Below, piece after piece: positions 21,978 to 33,000 of a stretch of DNA of 64,000 bases. Location: NCBI GenBank assembly GCA_944470555.2, contig OX104128.1, positions 3,348,001 through 3,412,000 on the forward strand. Direction: 5' to 3'. Origin of the DNA: Heterobilharzia americana. Its lineage: Eukaryota; Platyhelminthes; Trematoda; Strigeidida; Schistosomatidae. The stretch's first letter is position 1. Every line of letters starts with the position of its first letter. A program made the position numbers and the translations under genes. The notes under the pieces are model-generated. The model was not told the origin of the DNA. It saw only the letters and a list, made by a program, of their open reading frames with translations, and searched no databases.

Positions 21978-22420
21978 ATGGACTCTTCGAAGCTGGACAA
22001 ATTTCTGGAACAACAGATTAAGATAATCGAGTATTGACTCAGTCCAGAATTTCTGCATCTGAATCATCGAACCCTACGCTTGCTATATCAGCTCCTACAG
22101 TTGACGGAATTGCAACCACTATCACAAAATTTGATTATGATCCTGATGGTAACGTGACTTTCGATACTTGGTTCCGAAGATATGAAGACCACTTCAAAGT
22201 TGATTTTGCTGGTCAAGATGATTTATGGAAAGTTCTTTTCCTTCTTCGAAAACTTGGTCCATCCGAATTAGATCAATATTGCAATATAATACTGCCAAGG
22301 AAACCAAGAGACTGCTCATTCGATGCCACAATACAGGCACTAATCAGTCCTAAACGGAATGAAATGCATATTGTAGATTCCACTTCTAGCCAGTATTTAC
22401 CTTTAATGTCAACATGAAAC
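21978..22420 (+). pseudogene. Gypsy gag remnant
   Basis: An ATG at 21978 opens with MDSSKLDKFLEQQIKIIE and hits a stop after 19 codons. The protein resumes in another frame from 22034 with SRISASESSNP, then FDYDPDGNVTFDTWFRRYED and LLRKLGPSELDQYCNIILP. This is the N-terminal gag region of schistosome Gypsy-like elements (the structural protein for particle assembly). The frame decays near 22340 and pol is absent, so it is a truncated dead copy. A short open stretch at 22435-22577 is unassigned. Confidence 0.6.
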
Positions 22421-22671
22421 CATCAGTTATGTCGAGATATCTGTTTGAGAGTTCATGGGCAAACAGAAGCCGATTTATTCGATGTAAAACCAATCAACAG
22501 TGGTAAATTAAAAGTTATAATATCAATCTCTCCAACTGTTGCTTCCCACCTTACGCTGTCGGCAGAATTGAAATTATAACCTAACATAGAAGAATAAGTT
22601 ACACCAATTTTTAAAAATATTGTATATCTTTTCTTCAGAATCTCTTAATTTATCGTATTGTTTTTATACAG

Positions 22672-22769
22672 GTTTGAACCAACGTGCAATCTGTTGATGT
22701 TCCTGATCTACCTGAGCAAATCTACTTTACCTTTCAATTTTATCGTTTCCCTCAGATAAAAACACCAAC
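22672..22769 (+). CDS. NPHP4-like: Nephrocystin-4-like exon (possibly a pseudo-exon)
   Basis: The exon encodes ...VPDLPEQIYFTFQFYRFPQI... ahead of a perfect GTAAGT donor at 22770. The core YFTFQFYRFP is a hallmark of vertebrate nephrocystin-4, a ciliary transition-zone protein, where it reads VYFTFQFYRFP followed by a Thr-Pro segment. The acceptor 'ttatacag' at 22664-22671 would put an in-frame TGA as the second codon (22675-22677). Either a later acceptor is used ('acctgag' at 22710-22716, giving a 53-nt exon from 22717), or this is a broken exon or decayed gene copy. No neighbouring NPHP4 exon was recognised in the window, which fits one exon of a large gene or a stray duplicate. Confidence 0.5.
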
Positions 22770-22879
22770 GTAAGTATTTTAAAGTCTTTTATCATTTCAC
22801 TATTCCAGATAATATTTTAGTGTTTTTGTTTATAATTTCACGTTGTAGATTGAAGGGAATCGATCGACCATAATTAGCA

Positions 22880-23100
22880 TTTAGGCTTCTGTGTAAATAT
22901 CTCGGTACTGTCACTATTCCCAGTGTTGATAGATAGTGACTGATATTGGAATCCAGGATGCATGTTTCACGTAATTTTTAGTGGGAATAACACCACTCAA
23001 GAATAGGCAGATACATCCGGCTGGTGAGTGCCAAATGGGACGAAACGCACATCATGAATTCTACTGCTATCTACTAATTATCATTACCATTTCCAGATGA
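22880..23100. mobile_element. Sm-alpha-type SINE, short inverted pair
   Basis: The left arm ends in 'tggaatccaggatgca' and the right arm is its complement type ('gcacatcatgaattctactgc'). The right-arm hammerhead (23014-23064) has stem II and GACGAAAC intact but a core change CTGGTGA (A6 to G), which is expected to be inactive. Family terminus 'ttaggcttctgtgt' lies at about 22883. Confidence 0.55.
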
Positions 23101-23640
23101 TAATATTGTGATCTTCTAGAATTCTTGGGTTGGTAGAGCACTGAGCCGGAAAGGCAGAAAGAGATAGCGAATAAAGTGGCGCATAAAATCATCCTGTATC
23201 CAATCAATTAGCTACCCATAAGGTGATGAAACCGAATGAAATTAAATGAAGACTAGATTTATCAGTTAAGTAGATTGATAATTACTGTCACATAACAATA
23301 AGACAGTTATGCTTGAGACTATATTAGGCTGAAAATCCATTAACACTCAAAATATAATTGTTTCAGAATCACTGAAACTAACTCAGTATGTGTCATAGCA
23401 GAATCTTCAAGGTAATTTATGTTTAGCAGACATATAAGGGGTTAAAATTCTTCACTTCTATAGTTTTATTCCCTATCTCAAAAGTAGGAAAGGTGTCTTT
23501 AGTACTGCTAGATTTTCATTCAGGAGGTAACATGATAAATCACTACCGGATATCTCACTCTCACTCTAGATGTGTTAAATTCTTGGGGAAAAAGCATCAT
23601 TTATGTATATGACAGTGAATGGGTCTAAAAAAATTATTTT
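23101..23640. other. No recognised feature
   Basis: AT-rich DNA; no NPHP4 continuation exon was identified here. Confidence 0.4.
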
Positions 23641-23644
23641 TACA

Positions 23645-24892
23645 ACTCCAAGAAAGTTGACTTTGAAAAGGCCTTCGACAGCATCGACCGAGATGTAATT
23701 TTGTAAGGCAGTTGCTTCAACACTATAGAGCGCCACAAATCTTTATCAACCTCATTCAATAGCTATATGAAAACGCTACATGCCAAGTGATCCACAATGG
23801 AAAGCTCAGTGATGTCTTTGAAGTGAAGACAAGAGTAAGATATGGCTACCTACTATCACCCATCCTATTTTTCATTGTGATCGACTGGACTGGACCATGC
23901 AACAAAACGTGAGGAGTGAGAAGATGGGTATACACTGACTGGACCAATGAAAAGACCACAGAAGAAGATTTAGATTTTGCCACCGATAATAATTTATGTC
24001 TAACGTGTTGTTTCAAAACTCGAAGAAGATCTACAGGCGAAAACTAACAAGTTGACAGAAGAGGCGAGGCAGGGCAGCGAAGACGGACTTCAAGTGAATA
24101 TAGAGAAGACAGAGGTGATGAAGATACCCAACCGACAACAGCATCAACAACAGGAGGCATCAATCACCATCAACGTGAGAAACCTAAAGGAAGTAGTTTC
24201 TTTCACCTACCTTCCTAGGTAGCATCGTTTCAACTACAGGTGGCACAGGCATAGACGAGGATGTCAAAACCAGGATCGGAAAGACAGCAACACAGGCTTT
24301 CATTATTCTGAAATAATCAGTGTGGAGGTCTACTGCACCGCACTACGCTGCACTGCACTCAGCACAATGCGTGAACAACATCCGGATTTTCAACACCAAT
24401 TCAGTCAAGTAAGTCAGTGCTTCTATGTGATGGTTGAGAAACTTGGCGTGTCACGAAAGGCATTTCTAACAAACGACAGACATTCATCAACAGCTTCTTG
24501 CGCTAGCTCGATACTGACACTGAAGGTCAGATGGCCAGAATAAACAGAATAAGCAACACGAAACTCTGAGAACGAATCAAGTAAGAACCTATCACCCAAC
24601 AAACAAACAGAGGAAAGTGGAGATGGATTGGATTGAGTAAACACTTAGAAGGCCGATCGGGGATATCACGCTGCAGGCCATGCTCTGAAGTGGAATCCAA
24701 AGGGGGAAACGACGAGATGGGTGTCTGAGGTAAGGGTGATATAGAGGAGATGGTGTGAGGAAGAAATAAAAGCTTGTTGGCAGTGGTGCAGTGAGGTTGA
24801 GAAGACTGCAGAGAACGGAGTTCAATGGAGGTGTGCTACTGAATCCCTATGTTCCACTGGGAACCCGAGGAAAAAATAATAATAATAATAAG
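23645..24892 (+). mobile_element. LINE RT half, 5' truncated
   Basis: It begins within the RT at a motif A-like sequence (VDFEKAFDSIDRDV in one frame, 23655-23697), continues through the 'gaaagctcagtgatg' region, the Gln-rich segment, C-terminal region and 3' UTR, and ends with (AAT)n at 24874-24890. Multiple stops and a deletion in the SETW region mark it as dead. Confidence 0.8.
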
Positions 24893-25280
24893 AAAGTCAG
24901 TATATCTCAGTATTCTACTTGAAGGAGATAATGTACATGACGTAATCATTCTAATGTTGAGTGCAACGATAAGAAGTGAATTTGATGCAAAAATAGCATC
25001 ACTTAGTACCATAATGTGGGATAAGAAAAAACATGTCTTTGACATTTGTAATTGCCTTTATCAACTCAAATATACTTGTGGAAGCAAATACATAGCTCAT
25101 ACTGAGAACTAGATGTCTACTAGTATGCTTTAGCGTTTACCCGGATGATTAGATCATTCTGAAATAAAGATCTCTGTAGTCAGAAAAATATGGACCTACT
25201 TGGAGTCTCAGAAGCTTGTGCGATTTGGGTGCTGAAAACAATCTTCTGTGTTACAAAAGGGAATGGAAGTTACTTTTAAC
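24893..25280 (+). pseudogene. PLE GIY-YIG endonuclease fragment
   Basis: The plus strand encodes DICNCLYQLKYTCGSKYIAHTEN at 25038-25111, the start of the GIY-YIG endonuclease domain of a Penelope-like element; compare VYRFNCSCGSKYIGWTE at 39124-39180 on the minus strand. A stop follows directly and the rest is decayed. Confidence 0.6.
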
Positions 25281-27129
25281 TCAAATTGGTAAAATTCATC
25301 AATCAGTTTTTTCAGTGTTCTTCATCAAGGATCATTGTTATTAGTTAGTTATATTTGTTCTTATCCTATCCCTAAATTTTTCCATTCGGTGAACATTACT
25401 AGTATCCATTTCAGTTATCAACTACTTATAAACAATTAAGTAGCTGAACTTCGAATTATGCATTTTTCAATCACTTTTAACACCCTTTCTATTCTGTTAC
25501 CACATGTTTCAATGTTCATTATTGACTGGTATTTATTGATCATTCGAGATAAGGTTGCCACTTTGCCACTTAGCTTCTGAATAGTTGAAGAAAGTTCTCA
25601 GGAGTTAAAGAATTTCAATTTTTCGGTTTTTTATTGTCTACTCTCAGCATTTTTAAGTAGCTCACCTGGACTGTTACTGATTCAGTGAGTCGGACAGACT
25701 TCCATTTAGTATGTATCCTCTAATTTCACAGTATCACACTTATAGAGGGCATAGCTTAGATCTGCCACCTTAAAATGTCACTTTCATCAGTGAAAATCTA
25801 ACTGACAAGTGAAAAGGAAAAGCAAGTTAGCATGAAATCTATAACTTGGATATCCCATTTCTGTCTTACATTTAAAGAAAAACTGTTGCTTTGATCACTT
25901 ATTTACTAGTAACCTTAATCTGTGCAAACAGAATCTATATTAGCTTTATAAAAAGTTTTTACTGTAGTAAATATTTCAAGCCCAATTTATTGGATACCTA
26001 TGCATTAAAGAAAGCACAGTTTTCAACTTCTCATTGCCCTGATGATTAGTTTACAATAAAGTGTATGCAGATTGTATTATGACATTCGAGTTTGCACTCA
26101 ATTGTCCCATGGGAACCCTAATTTTTGTCTGAATGCTGCTCACCTTACCCTTTAAACTTGTGTAAATTCAAACCATTTTGAAAATTACATTTTCCATCCA
26201 CCTCTGAACCTTCTCGTCCCAATATAAATAGGCAGTCTTTCTCTAATATTACTAACAATCTCCTCTTCTTAGACAATTTACACTATTCATTATCTAATTT
26301 GCTGGCTGATCCTGTCAATAACCTCTTGTTGACTTGACAAAATTATCTTCACTTCCTTTAACGTTTGCGTTCTGATATTATTTAGGTGGTAAGTAGGTGA
26401 TAATAATCAGGAAATGTGCTCAAATCTTTATACTGTACTTATCGATTTCGCGTAGTTGAAGTTTATAAATGGGAAGAAATGAATGATGTACCTAATTTAT
26501 ATCCGTCATATGAGTAAACACTACTGCCGTCTAGATTCACTGAAGAAAGACAGAATGCTTGATATCCTTTGCAAGTGATTGACAAAATGTGCATTGCTGT
26601 GAAAGGCTAGTGGTCATATACTTCAATATCAGATTAGTTGACATAGTGTAATCAATAGAGAATACTCTTGGTTGTATTATGTTCTCTTAGTTCTCTCAGA
26701 TTTGAATAAATAATGCTAGTGAGATTTTTGTGTATTATTTGATATTGACATCTGGTTTGAGAAAGGCAATCACAATATGTCAGTATTAAGAGTTTCATTG
26801 ATGTAAACAAAACCGAACGGTATTGTATTCCGGTAGACATTAATAGAAATACGCCTATGAAAATATACTCTATGATAGGAATATATTTCGTGTAAGAGTG
26901 AATGGTACACGTACTTCTGAAATTCATTTCCGTTTTCTCACTACCATACAATACTGAAGTCTATGTGTAAGAATGTTGATTTCATTATTTATTGACATAT
27001 GATTCATCAAAATACCTGAATAGAAGTAGTGATAAACATAAGTGTGGTGCAAAACTTAAATGTTATTTATGAATTTTCGATATGTATTGTTAAGTATTCG
27101 CATGCAGTTGAAATCAATATGTTGTTGGG
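25281..27129. other. Upstream region of gene A, no gene seen
   Basis: AT-rich. A 50-codon open run at about 26190-26337 (Leu/Asn-rich) and a 99-codon minus-strand frame at 26652-26951 resemble nothing known. This would include distal promoter sequence of gene A. Confidence 0.4.
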
Positions 27130-27137
27130 TATAAATA
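27130..27137 (+). promoter_or_regulatory. TATA box, gene A
   Basis: TATAAATA directly abuts an ATG at 27138 and lies 32 bp before ATG 27162. Since transcription starts about 25-30 bp downstream of a TATA box, the 27138 ATG would lie outside the mRNA, so 27162 is the likelier start. Gene B has the same octamer 35 bp before its ATG. Confidence 0.55.
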
Positions 27138-27161
27138 ATGATCACAAGTAAAGACTTCAGA

Positions 27162-27234
27162 ATGATGAGCTCATTCAGGTTACAAGTATCACTCTGTGTT
27201 TTATTTATTGTGAGAATTGTAATATGTTATAACA
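27162..27234 (+). CDS. Gene A exon 1: signal peptide
   Basis: It encodes [11 protein letters not shown], a hydrophobic [10 protein letters not shown] core and CYN, ending in phase 1 before donor GTGAGT (27235). Two adjacent ATGs (27162, 27165) are available. An upstream in-frame ATG at 27138 would add 8 residues but touches the TATA box. Gene B's first exon has the same size class, phase and donor. Confidence 0.7.
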
Positions 27235-29944
27235 GTGAGTTGTGTTTGAAACAGTTAATCCTTTTAATGAATTTCGATAACGTAATTAGAAGACGAAGTT
27301 TATCTAAACATTGTGATGTATTTGCGCGATACATTTCGAACAATTTGAACACGCATTCACTAGTCAAGTCAACATGTATTAAACAGAGGACTGGGGGGGG
27401 GGGAGGGAAGTGACCTACTTGATCCTAATCTTGGTAAGAAAAAAAAGTTTACCAAGGCTGGTGTAGTATGTAAGAACAAACTGTTTTTGTACACATAAAG
27501 GTCGTTTAAATTTGTGTATGGTTATGGCTTCCACAAATCTCAGAATACATTCCTGACTGTTTCTATATAAAACTCTGAAAGCTGTTTGAATATTAACTTT
27601 GCGACCTGTTCCTATGATATGTTTAGCTATAGATGAAGAGGGTGGTCTACCACCAGCGTTTATCACTGTTTCACACTCCATTTGTTATGAAGCCATTTAA
27701 GCATATGTTCTCCCATCCTCATCAACTATATGACTCGATTACTCCTCCCTATGTATGTATGTGTGACCACACACACATGTAAATTGGTAAACCGTGACTA
27801 TATATCCTCTAAAAACCTCACATTCCATATTACTCCAACCTTTCTGAAGGAGTCATTATTTCTGTGTACCGACAAAGTCCACTTCACATTTGAAGGTGAA
27901 CGCTTTCAACAAGTTCATGGTGTACCTATGGGTAGTCCTTTAGGACCACTACTGGCTGATATTTATATGTCATATATCGAAAGTCTGGCTGGTCATCTCA
28001 TCGCTAAAGTTCCTCTTTACAAGAGATATTCTGATGACATCATAGTGATTTGTGAGACGCATGACGATATGGCTTGTCTACTAAATAGACTTAATGCCAT
28101 ACAAACACACAGCCTGACTTGTGGGAAACAGAATAATGATCAACTGCCATTCCTAGATACACTCCTCAGTCGACGAGGAGATGGTTCAATAAGACGGTCA
28201 GTTTACAGAAAGCCTACATTGACAGGACAATACCTGAATTTCCACAGTTTTATCCAATCCAATACAAGTGAGGTCTAATAAAATATCTGTTTACTAGGAT
28301 CTATCCTATCAGTAAACCAGATGCGATGGATGAAGACATCAAATTACTGACTGAAGCACTAATGGAAAATGGATATCTGACGAAGTTTATAAACCGTTGT
28401 AGAGGTCAAGTAGCACCAAAGCCAACTATATACATGGTCCTTAGGAAAGATGTCCATATCACTCTACCATACAGAGGGGAGCTAAATAGTATCATTTTGA
28501 GACGTAAGCTGACATCAGCCATTAAGAAAACGTACTACGCAGCGAATCTTACCATTGTGGAGAAAACAAAACACATGCTTCACCAAAAATCTAAACACTG
28601 CATCAGTGATTAAGTCACATCCCACTGTGTTAACCGATTCACATGTGTGTGTGTGGTCACACATACATACATAGGGAGGAGTGATGGAGTCATGTAGTTG
28701 ATGAGGATGGGAGAACATGTGCTTAAATGGCTTCATAACAAATGGAGTGTGAAATAGTGATAAACGCTGGTGGTAGACGACCCTCTTCATCTATAGCTAA
28801 ACATATTATAGAAATAGGTCACAAAGTTAATATTCAAACAGCTTTCAGAGTTTTATATAGAAACAGTCAGGGACGTATTCTGAGATTTGTGGAAGCCATA
28901 ACCATACACAAATTTAAACGACCTTTATGTGTACAAAAACAGTTTGTTCTTACACACTACACCAACCTTGGTAAACTTTTTTTTCTTACCAAGATTAGGA
29001 TCAACTAGGTCACTTCCTGTTTGTTCTCATTTTCCTTAATTTTAATCCCCTGCTTGTATTAATTATTCTATGCGTTGTATTTGTTGTGAAATGGATTACT
29101 TTTATATATTATCGGTAAAAATGGAATTCGATTATTTGTTTGACAAATGAATTGAGTATTTTATCATTTCCAAATGATAATTTATCGCTTTCAGATATTT
29201 GTGATCTGGAATCTGAACCGGGGATTTGTAGAGCATATTTCAAACGTTATTTCTACAACAAGAGTTCAGGTGAATGCGAAAAATTTGTGTATGGAGGCTG
29301 TGAAGGCAACGCGAATAATTTCCAGACTTTAGAGGAATGCCTGCGCACTTGTGAAACAAAGTAAGTTAGTCATGCTTTTTGTATCCATTGTAATAATCTT
29401 CATGTTTTAACATTCCTATTCTCTAAGTGTCTGTTGCTACGCAAATTACGCGGACTTAGCATCATTTATTTGTCACTTACATATGAACTGAAGACCCGAC
29501 TAAATCCTTTTGTAGGCATATGAACTGGATACTTCAGATTTTTATATTCTAGTTTATATAATTTTTTCCAAATATCATATATATACTATTGTACAGCTTG
29601 AAAATAAATTCGTTGAAAAGAGTCTCTTCGCTGAATATCTTGTTCTTGATATTCTAGTTTTAGCTGCTCTCATGGGTTTACATGCCGGTTAGTTGATTTC
29701 CCAGTAGGTGCAATCCCGTTTGCTGACAATTGTGCGAATTTTATCTTCTAGACTTAGTTTGATAAGACGCTTAATTACTTCAAAGTGAGTAAACGTAAAC
29801 ATTCAGGGTGTGTCCGATATTTTATGCAGATAGGATGAGTAGCCTGATGGCCTTTAATATATGAATGAATGTGTATGGAGATAGCGTGTGAGCCGTTTCC
29901 AACTTGCAAACTGATCATATTGCTTTCTGAATTTGTTCATGCTA

Positions 29945-30043
<99 letters not shown>

Positions 30044-33000
30044 TCTTGTGCAAAGGAAACCTACACATTCCACTCGGTCCTCAGACTTCGTGACCACTCA
30101 TTAAATGTCATTTGGAAGAGGGTAACTGGAAAACGTGGATAGTAGAGCAAATTGTCTGAATAGGCAAAGTGAGGTTCTGAGAAAAGGAACAAGACATATG
30201 AAAGTAAACCCAGTACTCAGCAGTTAAGCACGTAACGTGATCCAGTAATGCGTGTGAAATCGCATGAGAAAGATAGTAAATGCAGGCACTGAAAATATAC
30301 ATACCGACAATGGCAACACTAAAAAAATGAGAGTTGAAAACCTCTAGGATAATGGTTAAGAATATCTACGCAGTATTCTTTACAGTACTGGAGTTACGAT
30401 GCCGCATAAACCTTGTAAGAAAGAGGATCCTATGGACGTCATTGGACAAAAGCATTTCGTTCATCGAGTTTCATGAAACGATTATGAGACCCGATACACA
30501 TGTCACCCTACTTGAACGAGATCAGTTAGAATAAAAGAACATAAGACTTTGGTAAATCTAGACTACAACACCTCATTAGGATAAGAAATCTAGATGAAAG
30601 CTAAATGATTACGATACCTGTGAACACATTAGATGACGCAGTTGGACAAGATGTAGAGATAGTCGTCAAAACTAACCTAGTCGAGTAAAGTGAAAGATTG
30701 ATGACTGAAGCTTTGTTCATCGAATCATCATCAAAAACGTACAACACGAATGAGTGAACACCGCTTCTGTATACCTGGAAAAATCTAGTGTCCAAACGAC
30801 AAATGAATGCGGAGGAGTAAGGGGAGAAATAGCACTATAACAACTGAATATCCTGATGTGAAATTACCTTTGTGGATGTGATTCTAAAGAATAAGTTCTT
30901 TTTCACACGTCATTTAATGACTAAGATTGTTTCAGTGTGTAAAGTATGCCACAAACAGACACACAAGCATGGATTCATGTGCTAACTACCATAGTGTCTG
31001 GGTTCTACTCTTACATCAATGATAAACGTTACTTGTTAGTCGCATGGTATAAAGCGAAAAAAATGTAATGCGTAATGCTCGTCGTACACAGATATCTTGA
31101 AAGGTAATCTTTGATAGATTTGACTTACTTAATCGTTTGTCATCTTATTTTGTTGTTTCAATTTCTATTACGCAGCAGAACTGGTCGTCCATTGACTACA
31201 CAGAGTAAGTCTGTTTATCCTTCAACTGTTTGTCAGGTAACAAGTTAATGGCAGTGTATATCGTGATGTTAGATTTTTTCGATGTCACTCCGTCCAATGG
31301 ATTTTTGAATGTTACGGTCAAATCGAACTACTTAGGGCTTAGTTTAACTTGTAACATAATCATAAAGGTCAGATCAATCAGAAGCGCAAAAATATAACAA
31401 TCAACTACGTACCGGGCTTGTGGTTATTCATCGAATTCCGTTTTCATTTTGTTTCTTTGATATATGTTATCTCACGAAGTCGTCGTCTCTGTGTTGCTTC
31501 TTCTGAATTTCAGTTTTCGTAAACTGCAGTAGCAGTGTAAGTTACCTCTTCAATTGTCTCTGTCGGCGGTGATGTTATTCATTATAGAAGGTGGTAATAT
31601 CTCTGATAACGTTCCCATTTGTTATCAGATACATTCATTCTAACTTTCCATCAGATTACACTGAATAACTTCATGTAGTTTGATGCTCGGTTTCTGGTTT
31701 TTCTTTCTTTTAAAGTCGTCAAATCGTGCACAACACCAACATCCACCAGTGTGCCAGATACTGTCGGTTGAATAACTCGTAGGTGGCAGTGCTTTTTGTT
31801 GTGGAGTAATTAATGCACTTTTATATTTCAGCTGTAGCCGGCGCTGACATTTATTTCCAACGTTTCATTTGCAAAGGGAAATACCTTCGCAGAGAATATC
31901 CCACGAAGCATTTGGCTGTCATTTCTAAACAGCCAAAGTTGATTGATACATATTTATAGGAAATGCTTTCGAATTTTGACAGTGTAAGAAAAAATGGGCA
32001 AACCTTGCAAGTCATAGAGTGAAAATGGGATGTCTGTTTGTAGAAGGACTCCTCGAGTGATCTGGGCTTGAGGTAGAACAGCTGATTGCCAATGTGAGCG
32101 AAATAGCAACTGAATTACATCATTTGCCACTCATATCCTACTCATTTGCCACATTCATTTTCAGCAGTAGAGAGAAACCTGATCCAAAATAAATGGTAAT
32201 AACTAAGCTGATGCTTCATTGAGGTGAATATTTTTGTGTAACGCTCTGGTGTTTCATATATTGGGTGTTGATCTTAAGTCATAGTAGGAACACTATCATT
32301 CTTCAGTAACCAGGCACATTCATCTGATGAGTATTAGGCAGGGCCTAGCAACCAAATCGAAACACTGCAAACCTACAGTTTTTGTCGGGATAGATAGTGC
32401 ACACTATCTTAGATTTGGTTCCAGCTTTAGTAGTGTTGTCCAGTTACTCATTGTCTTAGTGACCATAAAGTCATGCTTTTGATTCTATACATCTGTGTGC
32501 ATATGCTTATCAGCTTATGTTAAGTAAGTTTATACCACATTGGATGAACATCCCATTCATAATATTCTTCTTTCGAGAATATTATCCTAAGTGAATGCAA
32601 ACGCATAGCACTGAACGATTTTAGCAAATCTCTAACCAGTATATAATCTGTACATTTTCAAGACAAATTTCTGTTCCCCATTTCAGTTTCGGCATCATTT
32701 CATTTACGACTACTTTTCTATTTTTCTGCATCTTCCAGTAAACAATATTGTAAATGATAAACATTGGATGTGTTCACCAGTTAAAAGTGCGTGCAGTTCC
32801 AATTGCATAGATTTAAGACTGAAATTAGAAAATGAATTGTGTTTGTCTAATTACTAATTTGTTTGTGAAGGTAACACTTCACAGATATGGTCCAGATGGT
32901 CCGTTGCATATTCATATCAATAGGATTCACTCTCGAGTATTAGCAAAACGTCCTTCTAATCGATTTCAGTCGAAATTTTTTATGTTATCTGCTCGAAACT

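Noticed and set aside
29869..30142. Open frames with Ile-Tyr repeats
   Set aside because: They are products of the (AT)n array inside intron 2 of gene A.
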